Positions 18,167 through 29,177 of a stretch of 58,743 nt of DNA are shown here, in pieces. Location: NCBI RefSeq assembly GCF_000820025.1, contig NZ_CDBI01000067.1, positions 1 through 58,743 on the forward strand, in the 5' to 3' direction. This DNA is from Aeromonas popoffii. Its GTDB lineage: Bacteria > Pseudomonadota > Gammaproteobacteria > Enterobacterales > Aeromonadaceae. The position numbers were made by a program, and so were the translations under genes. The notes beneath the pieces are model-generated. The model did no database searches and was not told the DNA's origin. It worked only from the letters and a program-made list of their open reading frames with translations. Every line of letters begins with the position of its first letter. Position 1 is the first letter of the stretch.

Positions 18167-19477
18167 ATGCAAGTTTCTGTAGAGACAACCCAGGGTCTGG
18201 AACGCCGTCTTACCATCACTGTACCGGCTGCTACCGTTGACGCTGCCGTGCGTAAAGAATTGAATGGCCTGGCCAAAACCCGTCGCGTCGACGGTTTCCG
18301 TCCTGGCAAGGCGCCGGTTACCATCATCAAGAAGATGTTCGGTGCCATGGCTCACGCTCGCGTTGCTGATGAAATGATGCAGAGCAACTTCATCAAGGCC
18401 ATCATCGAAAACAAATTGAGCCCCGTCGGTGCCCCGACCATGGACCCGAAAGAGATCCAGGAAGGTCAGGACTTCGTCTTCAGCGCCACTTTCGAAGTGT
18501 ACCCCGAGTTTGAAGTGGCTGGCCTCGAGACCATCAAGGTCGAGAAGCCGGTTGCGACTGTCAAGGATGCAGATCTGGCCAACATGATCGACACCCTGCG
18601 CAAGCAGCACGCCACCTGGGCTGATGTTGATGCCGCCACTGCCGATGGCATGCGTGTGACCATGGACTTCATCGGTTCCATTGATGGTGAAGAGTTCGAC
18701 GGCGGCAAAGCCGAAGGCTTCAACCTGGTACTGGGTGCCGGCCGCATGATCCCTGGCTTCGAAGACGCCATCATGGGCAAGAAAGCAGGCGACGAGTTCA
18801 CCATCGACGTGACCTTCCCGGCTGACTACCACGCTGAAAACCTGAAAGGCAAGGCTGCCAAGTTCGCAGCCAAGCTTAATAAGGTTGAAGAGCAGATCCT
18901 GCCTGAGCTGACCGAAGAGTTCGTCAAGCGTTTCGGCATCGAGAGCGGTAACGTTGAAGAGCTGAAAGCCGAAGTGCGCAAGAACATGGAGCGCGAACTG
19001 GCTCAAGCCCTGAAAAACAGCGTGAAAGAGCAAGTGCTGAACGGCCTGGTTGAAGTCAACCAGATCGATCTGCCGAAGGCTGCCGTTGCGCAGGAAGTTG
19101 ACGCCCTGCGTCAGCAGGCCCTGCAGCGTTTCGGTGGTTTCCAGGGCGGCAACGCACCTGAGCTGCCGGCCGAGTTGTTCCAGGCCCAGGCCGAGCGTCG
19201 TGTTCGCGTAGGTCTGCTGCTGGGCGACGTGATCCGTACCAATGAGATCAAGGCTGACGATGCTCGCGTGACCAGCATCATCGAGTCCATGGCCACTGCC
19301 TACGAAGATCCGAAGGAAGTGATCGAGTACTACCAGAAGAATGAGCAAATGCTGAATGGCGTGCGCAATCTGGCGGTTGAAGATCAAGCCATCGACCTGA
19401 TCCTGTCCAAGGCGCAAGTGACCGAGAAAGAAGTTGCCTTTGACGAAGTGATCAATAAGTCCGGTGCCGCTGCCTAA
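18167..19477 (+). CDS. tig: Trigger factor (ribosome-associated chaperone, PPIase)
   Basis: This 436-residue protein binds ribosomal protein L23 at the exit tunnel and shields nascent chains. The N-terminal ribosome-binding domain carries the signature GFRPGKAP (about residues 43-50; E. coli GFRKGKVP). A central FKBP-like domain follows (about 150-245: [19 protein letters not shown] and [18 protein letters not shown]), then the helical C-terminal substrate cradle. GAGG lies 8 nt upstream of the ATG. It is first in the conserved order tig-clpP-clpX-lon. The codon use is that of a highly expressed gene. Confidence 0.96.
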   Translation: MQVSVETTQGLERRLTITVPAATVDAAVRKELNGLAKTRRVDGFRPGKAPVTIIKKMFGAMAHARVADEMMQSNFIKAIIENKLSPVGAPTMDPKEIQEGQDFVFSATFEVYPEFEVAGLETIKVEKPVATVKDADLANMIDTLRKQHATWADVDAATADGMRVTMDFIGSIDGEEFDGGKAEGFNLVLGAGRMIPGFEDAIMGKKAGDEFTIDVTFPADYHAENLKGKAAKFAAKLNKVEEQILPELTEEFVKRFGIESGNVEELKAEVRKNMERELAQALKNSVKEQVLNGLVEVNQIDLPKAAVAQEVDALRQQALQRFGGFQGGNAPELPAELFQAQAERRVRVGLLLGDVIRTNEIKADDARVTSIIESMATAYEDPKEVIEYYQKNEQMLNGVRNLAVEDQAIDLILSKAQVTEKEVAFDEVINKSGAAA

Positions 19478-19483
19478 GAACAT

Positions 19484-19514
19484 TTGACTTAAGGTCAAGA
19501 CTGTTAAGTATAAT
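19484..19514 (+). promoter_or_regulatory. Possible clpP promoter
   Basis: TTGACT at 19484-19489 and a perfect TATAAT at 19509-19514 just after tig. The 19-bp spacer is long, so activation or a different -35 is possible. No sigma-32-like CCCCAT element is seen here, unlike before lon. Confidence 0.45.
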
Positions 19515-19549
19515 GGCTCGTGTGATCTCCACTCGGGCCATTTTATTTT
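19512..19549 (+). terminator. Possible tig terminator/attenuator before clpP
   Basis: AATGGCTC (19512-19519) can pair with GGGCCATT near 19534-19541 across a 14-nt loop, followed by TTATTTTA. The first arm overlaps the -10 above, so only transcripts arriving from tig form the whole hairpin. Confidence 0.45.
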
Positions 19550-19563
19550 AGGGACAATGCCTT

Positions 19564-20187
19564 ATGTACAAGAACTATAACGATGTGACTGAATCCCCAC
19601 GCAATGCGCTCATCCCCATGGTGGTAGAGCAAACTGCAAAAGGGGAGCGTTCCTACGACATCTATTCTCGTCTGTTGAAGGAGCGGGTGATCTTCCTGAC
19701 CGGTCAGGTCGAGGATCATATGGCGAATCTGGTGGTAGCCCAGTTGCTGTTCCTGGAGTCAGAGAATCCTGATCAGGACATCAGCATCTACATCAACTCT
19801 CCGGGTGGTGCCGTCACGGCCGGCATGTCCATTTATGACACCATGCAGTTCATCAAGCCGGATGTCAGCACAGTTTGCATGGGGCAGGCCTGCTCCATGG
19901 GGGCCTTCCTGCTGGCCGGTGGTGCCAAGGGCAAGCGTTTCTGCCTGCCTAATGCCCGCGTGATGATCCATCAGCCGTTGGGCGGTTTCCAGGGCCAGGC
20001 ATCTGATATCCAGATCCATGCCCAGGAGATCCTGAAGATCAAGAATACCCTGAACGAGCGCCTGGCGTTCCATACCGGGCAGGACATGGCCAACATAGAG
20101 CGTGATACCGACCGTGACAATTTCATGTCCGCCGAACAAGCCGTGGCTTATGGTCTGGTAGACAAGATCCTGAGCCAGCGCGGCTGA
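19564..20187 (+). CDS. clpP: ATP-dependent Clp protease proteolytic subunit
   Basis: This 207-residue serine peptidase forms the double-heptamer chamber of ClpXP and ClpAP. The catalytic triad is visible: Ser111 in [10 protein letters not shown], His136 in MIHQPLGG and an Asp near residue 185 in [10 protein letters not shown]. The short N-terminal extension (residues 1-14) resembles the removable E. coli propeptide. clpX follows after 70 bp on the same strand, so ClpXP subunits are co-expressed as in other gammaproteobacteria. Confidence 0.97.
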   Translation: MYKNYNDVTESPRNALIPMVVEQTAKGERSYDIYSRLLKERVIFLTGQVEDHMANLVVAQLLFLESENPDQDISIYINSPGGAVTAGMSIYDTMQFIKPDVSTVCMGQACSMGAFLLAGGAKGKRFCLPNARVMIHQPLGGFQGQASDIQIHAQEILKIKNTLNERLAFHTGQDMANIERDTDRDNFMSAEQAVAYGLVDKILSQRG

Positions 20188-20257
20188 GCAGGGTGTCCCG
20201 GACTGTTGTAATCTCAACAGGACGATCCATCCTCTATTGATAAAACGAGGTTGCTGA

Positions 20258-21532
20258 ATGACAGAAAAACGCAAGGGTGAGGGTGATAAGCTGCTCTACT
20301 GCTCTTTTTGCGGCAAAAGCCAGCATGAAGTGCGCAAGCTGATCGCTGGCCCTTCCGTCTACATATGTGATGAGTGTGTCGAGCTGTGCAACGACATCAT
20401 CCGCGAAGAGATCCGCGAGATCTCTCCCAAGCGCGATGGTAGCGAGCTGCCGACCCCTCATGAAATCCGTGCTCACCTGGATGACTATGTGATCGGGCAG
20501 GAATATGCCAAGAAGGTGTTGGCCGTGGCCGTCTACAACCACTACAAGCGTCTGCGCAACAGCAGCGAAGCCGGTGGTGTGGAGTTGGGCAAGTCCAACA
20601 TTCTGCTGATTGGCCCGACCGGTAGCGGCAAGACGCTGCTGGCCGAAACACTCGCTCGTCTGCTGGATGTGCCGTTTACCATGGCCGACGCCACCACTTT
20701 GACCGAAGCCGGTTATGTGGGCGAAGACGTGGAAAACATCATCCAGAAGCTGCTGCAAAAGTGTGACTACGACGTAGAGAAGGCCCAGCGTGGCATTGTC
20801 TACATTGATGAGATCGACAAGATCTCCCGCAAGTCAGACAACCCCTCGATTACCCGCGACGTGTCCGGGGAAGGTGTGCAGCAGGCCTTGCTCAAACTGA
20901 TCGAAGGCACTATTGCTTCCGTCCCGCCGCAAGGTGGACGCAAGCACCCGCAGCAGGAGTTCTTGCAGGTTGATACTTCCAAGATCCTCTTCATCTGTGG
21001 TGGTGCCTTTGCCGGTCTGGACAAGGTCATTGAGCAGCGATCCGTCAAGGGCACCGGCATCGGTTTTGGCGCTGACGTCAAATCCAAGAATGCCAGAGCG
21101 ACCCTGAGCGAAAACTTCGCCAAGGTGGAGCCGGAAGATCTGATCAAATATGGTCTGATCCCCGAGTTCATCGGTCGTCTGCCGGTGGTCGCGACCCTGA
21201 CCGAGCTGGACGAGGCAGCCCTCATCCAGATCCTGAAAGAGCCGAAGAACGCGCTGACCAAGCAATATGCCGCGTTGTTTGATCTTGAAGGGGTGGAGCT
21301 GGAGTTCCGTGACGACGCCCTGAACGCCATCGCGCGCAAGGCGATGGAGCGGAAAACCGGTGCCCGTGGTCTGAGATCCATCGTGGAAGCCGTGTTGCTC
21401 GATACCATGTATGACCTGCCGTCCCTGGACGGTGTCAGCAAGGTGGTGATCGACGAGACGGTGATCAAAGGGGACTCCGCGCCCTTGATGATCTACGAAA
21501 ATCCCGAGACCCAGGCCGCTGCATCAGAGTAA
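20258..21532 (+). CDS. clpX: Clp protease ATP-binding subunit ClpX
   Basis: This 424-residue AAA+ unfoldase recognises tagged substrates and feeds them to ClpP. The N-terminal C4 zinc domain uses CSFCGK and ICDECVELC (residues 15-43). Walker A is GPTGSGKT, Walker B is IVYIDEIDK, and the sensor/arginine region runs through [14 protein letters not shown]. The IGF loop that docks on ClpP appears as [10 protein letters not shown]. The length equals E. coli ClpX (424). A terminator follows 20 nt after the stop, separating it from lon. Confidence 0.97.
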   Translation: MTEKRKGEGDKLLYCSFCGKSQHEVRKLIAGPSVYICDECVELCNDIIREEIREISPKRDGSELPTPHEIRAHLDDYVIGQEYAKKVLAVAVYNHYKRLRNSSEAGGVELGKSNILLIGPTGSGKTLLAETLARLLDVPFTMADATTLTEAGYVGEDVENIIQKLLQKCDYDVEKAQRGIVYIDEIDKISRKSDNPSITRDVSGEGVQQALLKLIEGTIASVPPQGGRKHPQQEFLQVDTSKILFICGGAFAGLDKVIEQRSVKGTGIGFGADVKSKNARATLSENFAKVEPEDLIKYGLIPEFIGRLPVVATLTELDEAALIQILKEPKNALTKQYAALFDLEGVELEFRDDALNAIARKAMERKTGARGLRSIVEAVLLDTMYDLPSLDGVSKVVIDETVIKGDSAPLMIYENPETQAAASE

Positions 21533-21551
21533 CAGTCTGATTTTTAATCAA

Positions 21552-21585
21552 ATGAAAGGGGCTTTTTGCCCCTTTCATGCTTTTT
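21552..21585 (+). terminator. Terminator of the clpP-clpX unit
   Basis: ATGAAAGGGGC / GCCCCTTTCAT stem (21552-21562, 21568-21578), TTTTT loop, then GCTTTTTA. Confidence 0.85.
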
Positions 21586-21598
21586 ACGGTTTCGGCGA

Positions 21599-21626
21599 TT
21601 GAATCTCATCTCTGCGCCCCCATATA
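21599..21626 (+). promoter_or_regulatory. Sigma-32 heat-shock-type promoter of lon
   Basis: TTGAAT at 21599-21604, then 13 bp, then CCCCATATA at 21618-21626. This fits the sigma-32 pattern CTTGAA-N13/15-CCCCATNT and lies about 45 bp before the lon start codon. Confidence 0.7.
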
Positions 21627-21673
21627 CTCAGCCAAGCGCTTTGCCAACGGTATAACAAGCCGAGAGGACATAT

Positions 21674-24028
21674 ATGAACCTAGAGCGTTCAGAACGCATC
21701 GAGATTCCCGTCCTGCCTCTTCGTGACGTGGTGGTTTACCCCCACATGGTCATTCCACTCTTTGTGGGGCGGGAAAAATCCATTCGCTGTCTGGAAGCGG
21801 CCATGGAGCAGGACAAAAAAGTTCTGCTGGTGGCCCAGAAGGATGCGTCAACCGATGAGCCAACGGTGGAGGAGATCTTCACCGTCGGGACTGTGGCCAA
21901 TATTTTACAGATGCTCAAGCTGCCGGATGGCACCGTCAAGGTGCTGGTGGAGGGTGGCCAGCGTGCCCGTCTTGAGCGGATGATCGATGACAAGGACTTC
22001 TTCGTCGGTGAGGCGCAGTACATCGCCTCCACCGCTATCGACGAGAAGGACCAGGATGTGCTGGTACGCTCCGCCATCGGTCAGTTTGAAGGCTATATCA
22101 AGCTCAACAAGAAGATCCCGCCCGAGGTACTGACCTCGATTTCGGCGATCGACGATGCTGCACGTCTGGCCGATACCATGGCCGCGCACATGCCGCTCAA
22201 GCTCGAAGACAAGCAGAAGGTGCTGGAAATCGCCTCTGTGTCCGAGCGCATCGAGTTTCTGATGGCGATGATGGAGTCGGAGATTGACCTGCTGCAGGTC
22301 GAGAAACGCATCCGTACTCGCGTCAAGAAGCAGATGGAGAAGAGCCAGCGTGAGTATTACCTCAACGAGCAGATGAAGGCCATCCAGAAAGAGCTGGGTG
22401 AGCTGGAAGACAGCCCGGACGAGTTCGAAGCCCTCAATCGCAAGATTGAAGAGGCGGGGATGCCGGAGGAGGCCCGTGACAAGGCCCAGGCCGAACTCTC
22501 CAAGCTGAAGATGATGTCCCCCATGTCTGCCGAAGCCACCGTAGTGCGCAGCTACGTGGACTGGATGGTGCAGGTGCCGTGGAAGGCGCGCTCCAAGGTC
22601 AAGAAAGACCTTGGCAAGGCGCAAGAGGTGCTGGACGCGGATCACTTTGGCCTGGAGAAGGTCAAGGATCGCATCCTTGAGTATCTGGCGGTGCAGGCGC
22701 GGGTGAACAAGCTCAAGGGGCCCATCCTCTGTCTGGTCGGGCCTCCCGGTGTGGGCAAGACCTCGCTGGGCCAGTCCATCGCCAAGGCGACCGGTCGCAA
22801 GTACGTGCGCATGGCGCTGGGTGGGGTGCGTGACGAGGCGGAGATCCGTGGTCACCGTCGTACCTATATCGGTTCCATGCCCGGCAAGCTCATCCAGAAG
22901 ATGGCGAAGGTTGGCGTGAAGAACCCGCTGTTCCTGCTCGATGAAATCGACAAGATGAGTTCGGACATGCGTGGCGATCCCGCTTCCGCCTTGCTGGAAG
23001 TGCTGGATCCGGAACAGAACAACAGCTTCAACGATCATTACTTGGAAGTGGATTATGACCTGTCTGACGTGATGTTCGTGGCCACGTCCAACTCCATGAA
23101 CATCCCGGGTCCGTTGCTGGACCGGATGGAAGTGATCCGCCTCTCCGGTTACACCGAAGATGAGAAGCTCAACATTGCCAAGCAGCATCTGGTTGCCAAG
23201 CAGATCCAGCGCAACGGCCTGAAAGAGTCCGAGATCACCATCGAAGATTCTGCCCTGGTCGGGGTGATCCGCTACTACACCCGCGAGGCGGGGGTGCGGA
23301 ATCTGGAGCGCGAGATCTCCAAGATTTGTCGTAAGGCGGTCAAGCGCATCCTGCTAGACAAGAGCATCAAGCATGTTCAGGTCAATCAGGCCAACCTCAA
23401 GGAGTTCCTCGGGGTGCAGCGTTTCGATTACGGCAAGGCCACCGATCAGAACCAGGTGGGTCAGGTATGTGGTCTGGCGTGGACCGAAGTGGGCGGCGAT
23501 CTGCTCACCATCGAGACCACCAATATGCCGGGCAAGGGCAAGCTCACCTACACCGGCTCGCTCGGTGACGTGATGCAGGAGTCCATCCAGGCCGCCATGA
23601 CGGTGGTGCGGGCCCGTGCCGAGAAGCTGCGCATCAATGCGGACTTCTACGAGAAGCGCGATATTCACGTGCACGTGCCGGAAGGGGCGACCCCGAAAGA
23701 CGGTCCGAGCGCCGGTATCGCCATGTGTACCGCCCTGGTCTCCAGCTTGACCGGCAATCCGGTCCGTGCTGATGTGGCCATGACGGGGGAAATCACCTTG
23801 CGCGGCGAAGTCTTGCCCATCGGCGGTCTCAAAGAGAAGCTGCTGGCGGCGCATCGCGGTGGTATCAAGCGTGTGCTTATCCCGAAAGAGAACGAGCGTG
23901 ATCTCGAAGAAATCCCGGACAACGTCAAACAAGACCTTGAAATCTATCCGGTTCGCTGGATTGACGAGGTGCTGGAACTGGCGTTGCAGGACAATCCGCA
24001 GGGGTTTGAGCGCGTTTCTGACGTGTAA
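21674..24028 (+). CDS. lon: ATP-dependent protease La (Lon)
   Basis: This 784-residue soluble AAA+ serine protease degrades misfolded and short-lived regulatory proteins. The N-terminal substrate domain ([20 protein letters not shown]) covers about residues 1-300. The AAA+ domain has Walker [10 protein letters not shown] and Walker [11 protein letters not shown]. The C-terminal protease domain carries the Ser-Lys dyad: Ser in [11 protein letters not shown] (about 679) and Lys in [14 protein letters not shown] (about 722). The length matches E. coli Lon (784). A sigma-32-like promoter precedes it, and hupB follows as in most gammaproteobacteria. Confidence 0.97.
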   Translation: MNLERSERIEIPVLPLRDVVVYPHMVIPLFVGREKSIRCLEAAMEQDKKVLLVAQKDASTDEPTVEEIFTVGTVANILQMLKLPDGTVKVLVEGGQRARLERMIDDKDFFVGEAQYIASTAIDEKDQDVLVRSAIGQFEGYIKLNKKIPPEVLTSISAIDDAARLADTMAAHMPLKLEDKQKVLEIASVSERIEFLMAMMESEIDLLQVEKRIRTRVKKQMEKSQREYYLNEQMKAIQKELGELEDSPDEFEALNRKIEEAGMPEEARDKAQAELSKLKMMSPMSAEATVVRSYVDWMVQVPWKARSKVKKDLGKAQEVLDADHFGLEKVKDRILEYLAVQARVNKLKGPILCLVGPPGVGKTSLGQSIAKATGRKYVRMALGGVRDEAEIRGHRRTYIGSMPGKLIQKMAKVGVKNPLFLLDEIDKMSSDMRGDPASALLEVLDPEQNNSFNDHYLEVDYDLSDVMFVATSNSMNIPGPLLDRMEVIRLSGYTEDEKLNIAKQHLVAKQIQRNGLKESEITIEDSALVGVIRYYTREAGVRNLEREISKICRKAVKRILLDKSIKHVQVNQANLKEFLGVQRFDYGKATDQNQVGQVCGLAWTEVGGDLLTIETTNMPGKGKLTYTGSLGDVMQESIQAAMTVVRARAEKLRINADFYEKRDIHVHVPEGATPKDGPSAGIAMCTALVSSLTGNPVRADVAMTGEITLRGEVLPIGGLKEKLLAAHRGGIKRVLIPKENERDLEEIPDNVKQDLEIYPVRWIDEVLELALQDNPQGFERVSDV

Positions 24029-24173
24029 ATGTTGATGCGCCGCAAATTTGGCGCATTCGGGGGGTGGTTAAGGCTTGCATGCGCCGGGTAACGGCAGTAG
24101 CCTTGACCACCGTTCGGGGACTCATGGTGAGTCGCAATGCGTGATGTGGCGCGGGTTTGCGCTAGATTGTCAC

Positions 24174-24202
24174 TTGCAACTGATCAGGAGGCTTGCTATA
24201 AA
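24174..24202 (+). promoter_or_regulatory. Promoter of hupB
   Basis: TTGCAA (24174-24179), spacer of 17 bp, TATAAA (24197-24202), about 60 bp before the start codon of hupB. Confidence 0.65.
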
Positions 24203-24268
24203 ACCTCCACTTGTTGTGGCCAGGGAAATCGGCGCCGCAGCGATGTTCGATAAAAGGGGAATATAAGA

Positions 24269-24541
24269 GTGAATAAATCTCAACTGATTGACAAGATTGC
24301 AGACGGTGCTGATATCTCCAAAGCCGCTGCTGGCCGTGCGCTGGATGCTTTCATTGACGCCGTAGGTGAAGCACTGAAAGAGGGTGACCAGGTTGCTCTG
24401 GTGGGTTTCGGTACTTTCGCCGTGCGCGAGCGTGCTGCCCGTTCTGGCCGTAACCCGCAAACTGGCGCGACCATCGAAATCGCCGCTGGTAAAGTTCCTG
24501 CCTTCAAAGCCGGTAAGGCCCTGAAAGACGCGGTCAACTAA
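24269..24541 (+). CDS. hupB: DNA-binding protein HU-beta
   Basis: This 90-residue nucleoid protein bends and compacts DNA as a homo- or heterodimer. The full HU signature is visible: [20 protein letters not shown] at the start, [21 protein letters not shown] for the beta arm (with the Pro that intercalates), and the C-terminal helix [14 protein letters not shown]. The start codon is GTG, as I recall for E. coli hupB. The gene has its own promoter and terminator between lon and ppiD. Confidence 0.97.
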   Translation: MNKSQLIDKIADGADISKAAAGRALDAFIDAVGEALKEGDQVALVGFGTFAVRERAARSGRNPQTGATIEIAAGKVPAFKAGKALKDAVN

Positions 24542-24624
24542 GTCCGGGCGCTGATATCACATCGGCCACCGTCCTTGGTCGCAGACCAGACAAGTGAGAG
24601 GGCTCTCCCTCATACTGATTGACC

Positions 24625-24654
24625 AAGGCGCATCGCAATCGGTGCGCCTTTTCA
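24625..24654 (+). terminator. Terminator of hupB
   Basis: AAGGCGCA / TGCGCCTT stem (24625-24632, 24643-24650), 10-nt loop with an inner CG/CG pair, then TTCATTATTT. Confidence 0.7.
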
Positions 24655-24693
24655 TTATTTACGCCCATCGAGTTCGGGAGCATAAGTACACAC

Positions 24694-26607
24694 ATGATGT
24701 TGGATAAACTACGCGAAGGGGCGCAAGGCAAGGTAGCCAAGGTTATCTTGGGCCTGATCATCCTCTCCTTTGCCTTGGCCGGTGTAGGTAGCTACCTCAA
24801 TGGCCCGGCACGTACCGCCCCCGCCACCGTCAACGGCAATGAGATCAGCTCGGCTGCGCTGGAAAATGCCTATCGTAACGAGCGGGCCCGCATGGAATCC
24901 CAAATGGGGGAGTCTTTCAGCCAGTTGGCCGCCAATCCCGCTTACATGAAGCAGTTCCGCCGCGGTGTGCTGGACCGACTGATCGATCAAGCCTTGTTTG
25001 ACAGCAAGGCTCGCGAGCTGGGTCTGCGCGTCAGCGACGAGCAGATCAAGCAGGCCATTCTCGCCATGCCGGAGTTTGCCGAAGATGGCAAATTCAACAA
25101 TGACCGCTACCTGCAGCTCATTCGTCGTGCCGGCATGACTCCCGAGATGTTCCGTGACTCCCTGCGCCAGGACATGGTGCGTCAGCAGCTGATGGGCGCC
25201 TTGCTGGGTTCCGAATTTGCACTCAAGGGTGAAGCCGAGCAGCTCGACCGGCTCTACAACCAGACCCGCGATCTGCGCTTGGTGCGTCTGGCTGCCGCCG
25301 CCTACCTGGGGGATGTTCAAGCCTCCGATGAGGAAGTGGAGCAGTACTACAAGACCAACAGCGCCCGTTTCATGAACGACGAGAAGGTCAAGGTCGACTA
25401 TCTGCTGTTGGATGCCGCCACCCTCGGCAAGGATATCCAGGTCACCGAGCAGGATGCCCAGGATTACTACGATCAGCACCAGGACCTGTTCCAGCGTGCC
25501 GAGCGTCGCCGTGTGGCGCATATCCTGATCCCATTTGGCAAGGACGAGAACGCGGCCGAGCAGAAGGCTGACGCCTTGCTGACCCAGGCCCAGGGGGGGG
25601 ATGATTTCGCTGCGCTGGCCAAGGCCAACTCTTCCGATACCTTCTCCGCCAAAAAAGGTGGCGAACTGGACTGGTTCGAGAAAGGGGTGATGGATCCTTC
25701 CTTCGAGAAGGCGGCTTTTGCCCTGAACAAGGCGGGTGATCTCTCCACCGTGGTGAAGAGCCCGTTCGGCTTCCACGTCATCAAACTGTTGGGGGTTGAA
25801 GCTACCCAGACCAAGCCGTTTGCCGATGTGAAAGCAGACACCATCAGCCGTCTGCAAGCTGACAAGGCCAAGGAGCTGTTCTTTGCCGAGCAGCAAAAGA
25901 TGGCTGACAGCAGCTTCGAGAACCCGGATTCGCTGGACTTTACCGCCGATACCATGGGGATGAAGGTACAATCTTCCGATTACTTCACCCAGGCGACGGC
26001 GCCGGCTCCGCTGAACGATCCCAAGGTTCTCTCCGTTGCGTTCTCCGAGCAGCTGCGCGATGACAACACCAACTCCGACGTGATCGAGCTGGCGGATGGC
26101 AAGGCCCTGGTCATGCACATCACCGGCCATCAACCGAGAGCGGCCAAACCGCTGGCGGAGATCAAGGAGCAGGTGATTGCTGCCATCAAGCACGACAAGG
26201 CCAGTGAAGTGGCCCGTGGCAAGGCGCAGGTTCTGCTGGACAAGCTGAAGGCCGGTGAGAACATTCAGGCCGATCTGACCGCACTGGGTCTGAAGATGGA
26301 GACGCACAACGGTGTTGTCCGCTTCACTCAGGACATGGATCAGAACCTGTTGGCGCAGGCGTTCCGCATGCCTCATCCGCAGGATGGCAAGCCGAGTGTC
26401 GAGCTGGTGACCGAAGCCAATGGCGATCGTGTTGTGGTGGCCCTGGACAAGGTCAACGTGACCAAGGAGCCATCCGAGATGGTCAGCCTGCTGCAAGGCC
26501 AGCTTGGCCAGGGCAAGGCCCAGGTGAGCTACCAATCGCTGATCGAAGAGTTGCGCAAAGCGGCCAAGATTGAGTACTTCACCGATGTGGAAGCCACCGT
26601 CGAATAA
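24694..26607 (+). CDS. ppiD: Periplasmic folding chaperone PpiD (parvulin domain)
   Basis: This 637-residue inner-membrane-anchored chaperone works near the Sec translocon on newly exported proteins. A single N-terminal anchor (VILGLIILSFALAGVGSYL, about residues 17-35) leads into a SurA-like N domain, a parvulin domain beginning ERRRVAHILIPFG (about 269-281) with FGFHVIKLL, and a C-terminal SurA-like region. The length is near E. coli PpiD (623). Tandem ATGs at 24694 and 24697 are possible starts, with GGGAG 13-16 bases upstream. The extended frame from 24619 runs through the hupB terminator and was rejected. Confidence 0.93.
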   Translation: MMLDKLREGAQGKVAKVILGLIILSFALAGVGSYLNGPARTAPATVNGNEISSAALENAYRNERARMESQMGESFSQLAANPAYMKQFRRGVLDRLIDQALFDSKARELGLRVSDEQIKQAILAMPEFAEDGKFNNDRYLQLIRRAGMTPEMFRDSLRQDMVRQQLMGALLGSEFALKGEAEQLDRLYNQTRDLRLVRLAAAAYLGDVQASDEEVEQYYKTNSARFMNDEKVKVDYLLLDAATLGKDIQVTEQDAQDYYDQHQDLFQRAERRRVAHILIPFGKDENAAEQKADALLTQAQGGDDFAALAKANSSDTFSAKKGGELDWFEKGVMDPSFEKAAFALNKAGDLSTVVKSPFGFHVIKLLGVEATQTKPFADVKADTISRLQADKAKELFFAEQQKMADSSFENPDSLDFTADTMGMKVQSSDYFTQATAPAPLNDPKVLSVAFSEQLRDDNTNSDVIELADGKALVMHITGHQPRAAKPLAEIKEQVIAAIKHDKASEVARGKAQVLLDKLKAGENIQADLTALGLKMETHNGVVRFTQDMDQNLLAQAFRMPHPQDGKPSVELVTEANGDRVVVALDKVNVTKEPSEMVSLLQGQLGQGKAQVSYQSLIEELRKAAKIEYFTDVEATVE

Positions 26608-26629
26608 ACCCGACCGGTTCTCATCCATT

Positions 26630-26660
26630 GAAAACGGCTCCGTGATGGGGCCGTTTTTTT
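26630..26660 (+). terminator. Terminator of ppiD
   Basis: GAAAACGGCTCC pairs with GGGGCCGTTTTT (one mismatch) across a GTGAT loop, ending in a run of seven T. Confidence 0.85.
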
Positions 26661-26752
26661 ATCTGTTGGGGGGGGGCGCTGACGTCGTAATGTTGGCTGC
26701 GTTGGCTATACGCGACCAAGATTGACCGTCAGCATGGGACGATAGCCGACCA

Positions 26753-26780
26753 TAAAAAAACCGGCAATCGCTTGCCGGTT
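26753..26780 (-). terminator. Terminator of ybiT
   Basis: AACCGGCAA / TTGCCGGTT (26759-26767, 26772-26780), TCGC loop; the A-run at 26754-26760 is the T-tract on the minus strand. Confidence 0.85.
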
Positions 26781-26811
26781 GTTTCGATGGAGGCGCCTTG
26801 GCAGGCGAAGC

Positions 26812-28404
26812 TTATACCACGCCCTGAGTGCGCAGGTAATCCTCGTAGGTACCGCCGAAGTCGCGGATGCCGCTCTCGGTCAGCTCCATGATGCGGGTCG
26901 CCAGGGACGACACGAACTCACGGTCGTGGGAGACGAAGATGAGGGTCCCTTGATACATCTCCAGCGCCAGGTTCAAGGATTCGATGGATTCCATGTCCAG
27001 GTGGTTGGTCGGCTCATCCATGATCAGGATGTTGGGACGCTGCATCATCAGCTTGCCGAACAGCATGCGACCCTGCTCGCCACCGGAGAGTACCTTGACC
27101 GGCTTCTTGATGTCGTCCTGAGTGAACAGCAGACGACCCAGCACGGAGCGTACCGCCTGCTCGTCTTCGTTGGCCTGTTTCCACTGGGCCATCCAGTCGA
27201 ACACGTTGAGATCGGTGTCGAAATCGTCGGCGTGATCCTGGGCGTAGTAGCCGATCTGGGCGTTCTCAGACCACTTGATGGTGCCGCTGTCCGGTGCCAG
27301 CTCGCCCATGAGGGTCTTGATCAGGGTGGACTTACCGATGCCGTTGGTACCCAGAATGGCGACCTTCTCGCCCACTTCCAGCATCATGCTCAGGCCCTTG
27401 AACAGGGGCGCCTCACCATAGCCTTTGGCAACGCCTTCCACTTCCAGGATGTTGCGGTAGAGCTTCTTCTCCTGCTCGAAGCGGATGAAGGGGTTCTGAC
27501 GGCTGGAGACCTTCACTTCCTCAATCTTGATCTTGTCGATCTGCTTGAGGCGGGAGGTAGCCTGGCTGGATTTGGAGGCGTTGGCGCTGAAACGGGAGAC
27601 GAAGGATTGCAGATCGGCGATCTGGGCCTTCTTCTTGGCGTTGTCAGAGAGCAGACGCTCGCGGGCCTGGGTGGCGGCCGTCATGTAGTCGTCGTAGTTG
27701 CCCGGGTAGACGCGCAGCTCGCCGTAGTCCAGATCCGCCATGTGGGTACAGACGGAGTTCAGGAAGTGACGGTCGTGAGAGATGATGATCATGGTACTTT
27801 CACGATCGTTCAGTACCTGCTCCAGCCAGCGGATGGTGTTGATGTCCAGGTTGTTGGTCGGTTCGTCCAGCAGCAGGATGTCTGGGTTGGAGAACAGCGC
27901 CTGCGCCAGCAGCACCCGCAACTTCCAGCCCGGCGCCACTTCGCTCATGGGGCCGTTGTGCAGCTCGATGGGAATACCGGCGCCCAGAAGCAGCTCGCCT
28001 GCGCGGGCCTCGGCGGTGTAACCGTCATACTCGGCGACCAGACCTTCCAGCTCGGCGGCCTTCATGTAGTCGTCGTCGGTGGCTTCCAGGTTGGCATAGA
28101 TGGCATCGCGCTCGGCAATGGCGGCCCACAGCTCGTTATGTCCCATCATGACCACGTCCAGCACGCGCATCTCTTCGTAGGCGAACTGATCCTGGCGCAG
28201 CTTACCGATGCGCTCATTGACGTCCAGGCTCACATTACCGCCAGTAGGCTCAAGGTCGCCACCGAGGATCTTCATAAAGGTGGACTTGCCACAGCCGTTG
28301 GCGCCAATCAGGCCATAGCGGTTGCCGCCGCCAAACTTGACGTTGATGTTCTCGAACAGCGGCTTGGCGCCGAATTGCATGGTGATATTGTTGCTGCTTA
28401 GCAT
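26812..28404 (-). CDS. ybiT: ABC-F family ATPase YbiT
   Basis: This 530-residue soluble protein with two ABC domains and no membrane part is a ribosome-associated ABC-F translation factor of the YbiT subgroup. Walker A motifs are GANGCGKS and GTNGIGKS; signatures are [13 protein letters not shown] and [11 protein letters not shown]; Walker B motifs are [12 protein letters not shown] and [12 protein letters not shown]. The interdomain linker (about 240-320) is charged and helical. Sequence identity with E. coli YbiT (530 aa, from memory) is high along the whole length. It is a single gene with its own terminator and marks the core side of the accessory region that follows. Confidence 0.94.
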   Translation of the reverse strand: MLSSNNITMQFGAKPLFENINVKFGGGNRYGLIGANGCGKSTFMKILGGDLEPTGGNVSLDVNERIGKLRQDQFAYEEMRVLDVVMMGHNELWAAIAERDAIYANLEATDDDYMKAAELEGLVAEYDGYTAEARAGELLLGAGIPIELHNGPMSEVAPGWKLRVLLAQALFSNPDILLLDEPTNNLDINTIRWLEQVLNDRESTMIIISHDRHFLNSVCTHMADLDYGELRVYPGNYDDYMTAATQARERLLSDNAKKKAQIADLQSFVSRFSANASKSSQATSRLKQIDKIKIEEVKVSSRQNPFIRFEQEKKLYRNILEVEGVAKGYGEAPLFKGLSMMLEVGEKVAILGTNGIGKSTLIKTLMGELAPDSGTIKWSENAQIGYYAQDHADDFDTDLNVFDWMAQWKQANEDEQAVRSVLGRLLFTQDDIKKPVKVLSGGEQGRMLFGKLMMQRPNILIMDEPTNHLDMESIESLNLALEMYQGTLIFVSHDREFVSSLATRIMELTESGIRDFGGTYEDYLRTQGVV

Positions 28405-28506
28405 AGGGTTTAAATAAAATCCTTAATTATCAATGCATTATTGCACTGGTTGGAAACTTTGGGGCGCTATTGGAGCACATGCCCATTTTGTGTATTGCAG
28501 TCGAAA

Positions 28507-29177
28507 TCAGGTCGGCCTCACTGCGGATCCGATCCATTCTCCATAGACCTCTTGCAACATCCTTGCTGAGCTGGGGCCCATTTGTTCAGCTATGAACGCA
28601 AGATTTCCGTGAGCAGTGATATTCCAACTGGCAAAAAAATGCCGAAGTTGATAGGCACGACGATACCGACCCCTGACTTTTTGATTGCTGCCCGCCATGG
28701 CGCCACCAGGAAAACTGCGGAGTAAAACGGTGCTCTACCTGGTACAAACTTGGTTGGACGAAATACTGGGCGCAATGTTTGGCGCACGATCATGCCACCT
28801 AGTAGGTGCATGTCAATCTTTGCGTCCGAAAGAGCCCCAGTTATCTTCAATTGTTCCTGTCATGCGGCCAGCGCCGGCGGCATCAGATGTACTATTCGTG
28901 TGTGATTTGCCTTCGGCAGTTTGAGTCGCATCTTCTGTTGAGTGATGTTGCATCGGATGCGGAGCACGCGCTGCACACCATCGGCATCCTCCCAGCTAAC
29001 AGCCTGTAGCTCACCACAGGGCGGATGCCGGTATAGGCCATCACCAATAGCATGTTCCTGAATGGCTTGTTAGAGGTCACCTCCAGCAGGTTTTGACACT
29101 TCCTGTGCTCGAAAGGGTCTGCATACTTTCCTGCACTTCATTTTGCCGTATGCACACGGACATTAAGTTCCCTTTCC
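28507..29177 (-). pseudogene. Tyrosine recombinase (phage-type integrase) pseudogene
   Basis: Reading the minus strand gives a collinear integrase catalytic domain in broken frames. SAGKYADPFEHR leads to LLVMAYTGIRP (first catalytic Arg). A frameshift then gives ELQAVSWEDADGVQRVLRI and KLPKANHTRIVHLMPPALAA, followed by a stop. After another frameshift near 28670 come YQLRHFFASWN (HxxR box) and AEQMG...LQEVYGEWI (catalytic Tyr). At least two frameshifts and one or two internal stops make it inactive, and the N-terminal arm-binding part is missing or unrecognisable. It implies past insertion of a mobile element next to ybiT. No tRNA or att duplication is seen. Confidence 0.8.

Noticed and set aside
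24033..24056. Terminator of lon (ATGCGCC / GGCGCAT dyad)
   Set aside because: The dyad is followed by TCGGGG with no T-run, so a rho-independent terminator cannot be supported.
24619..24693. N-terminal extension of PpiD
   Set aside because: It covers the hupB terminator; the membrane anchor and family start begin at 24694.
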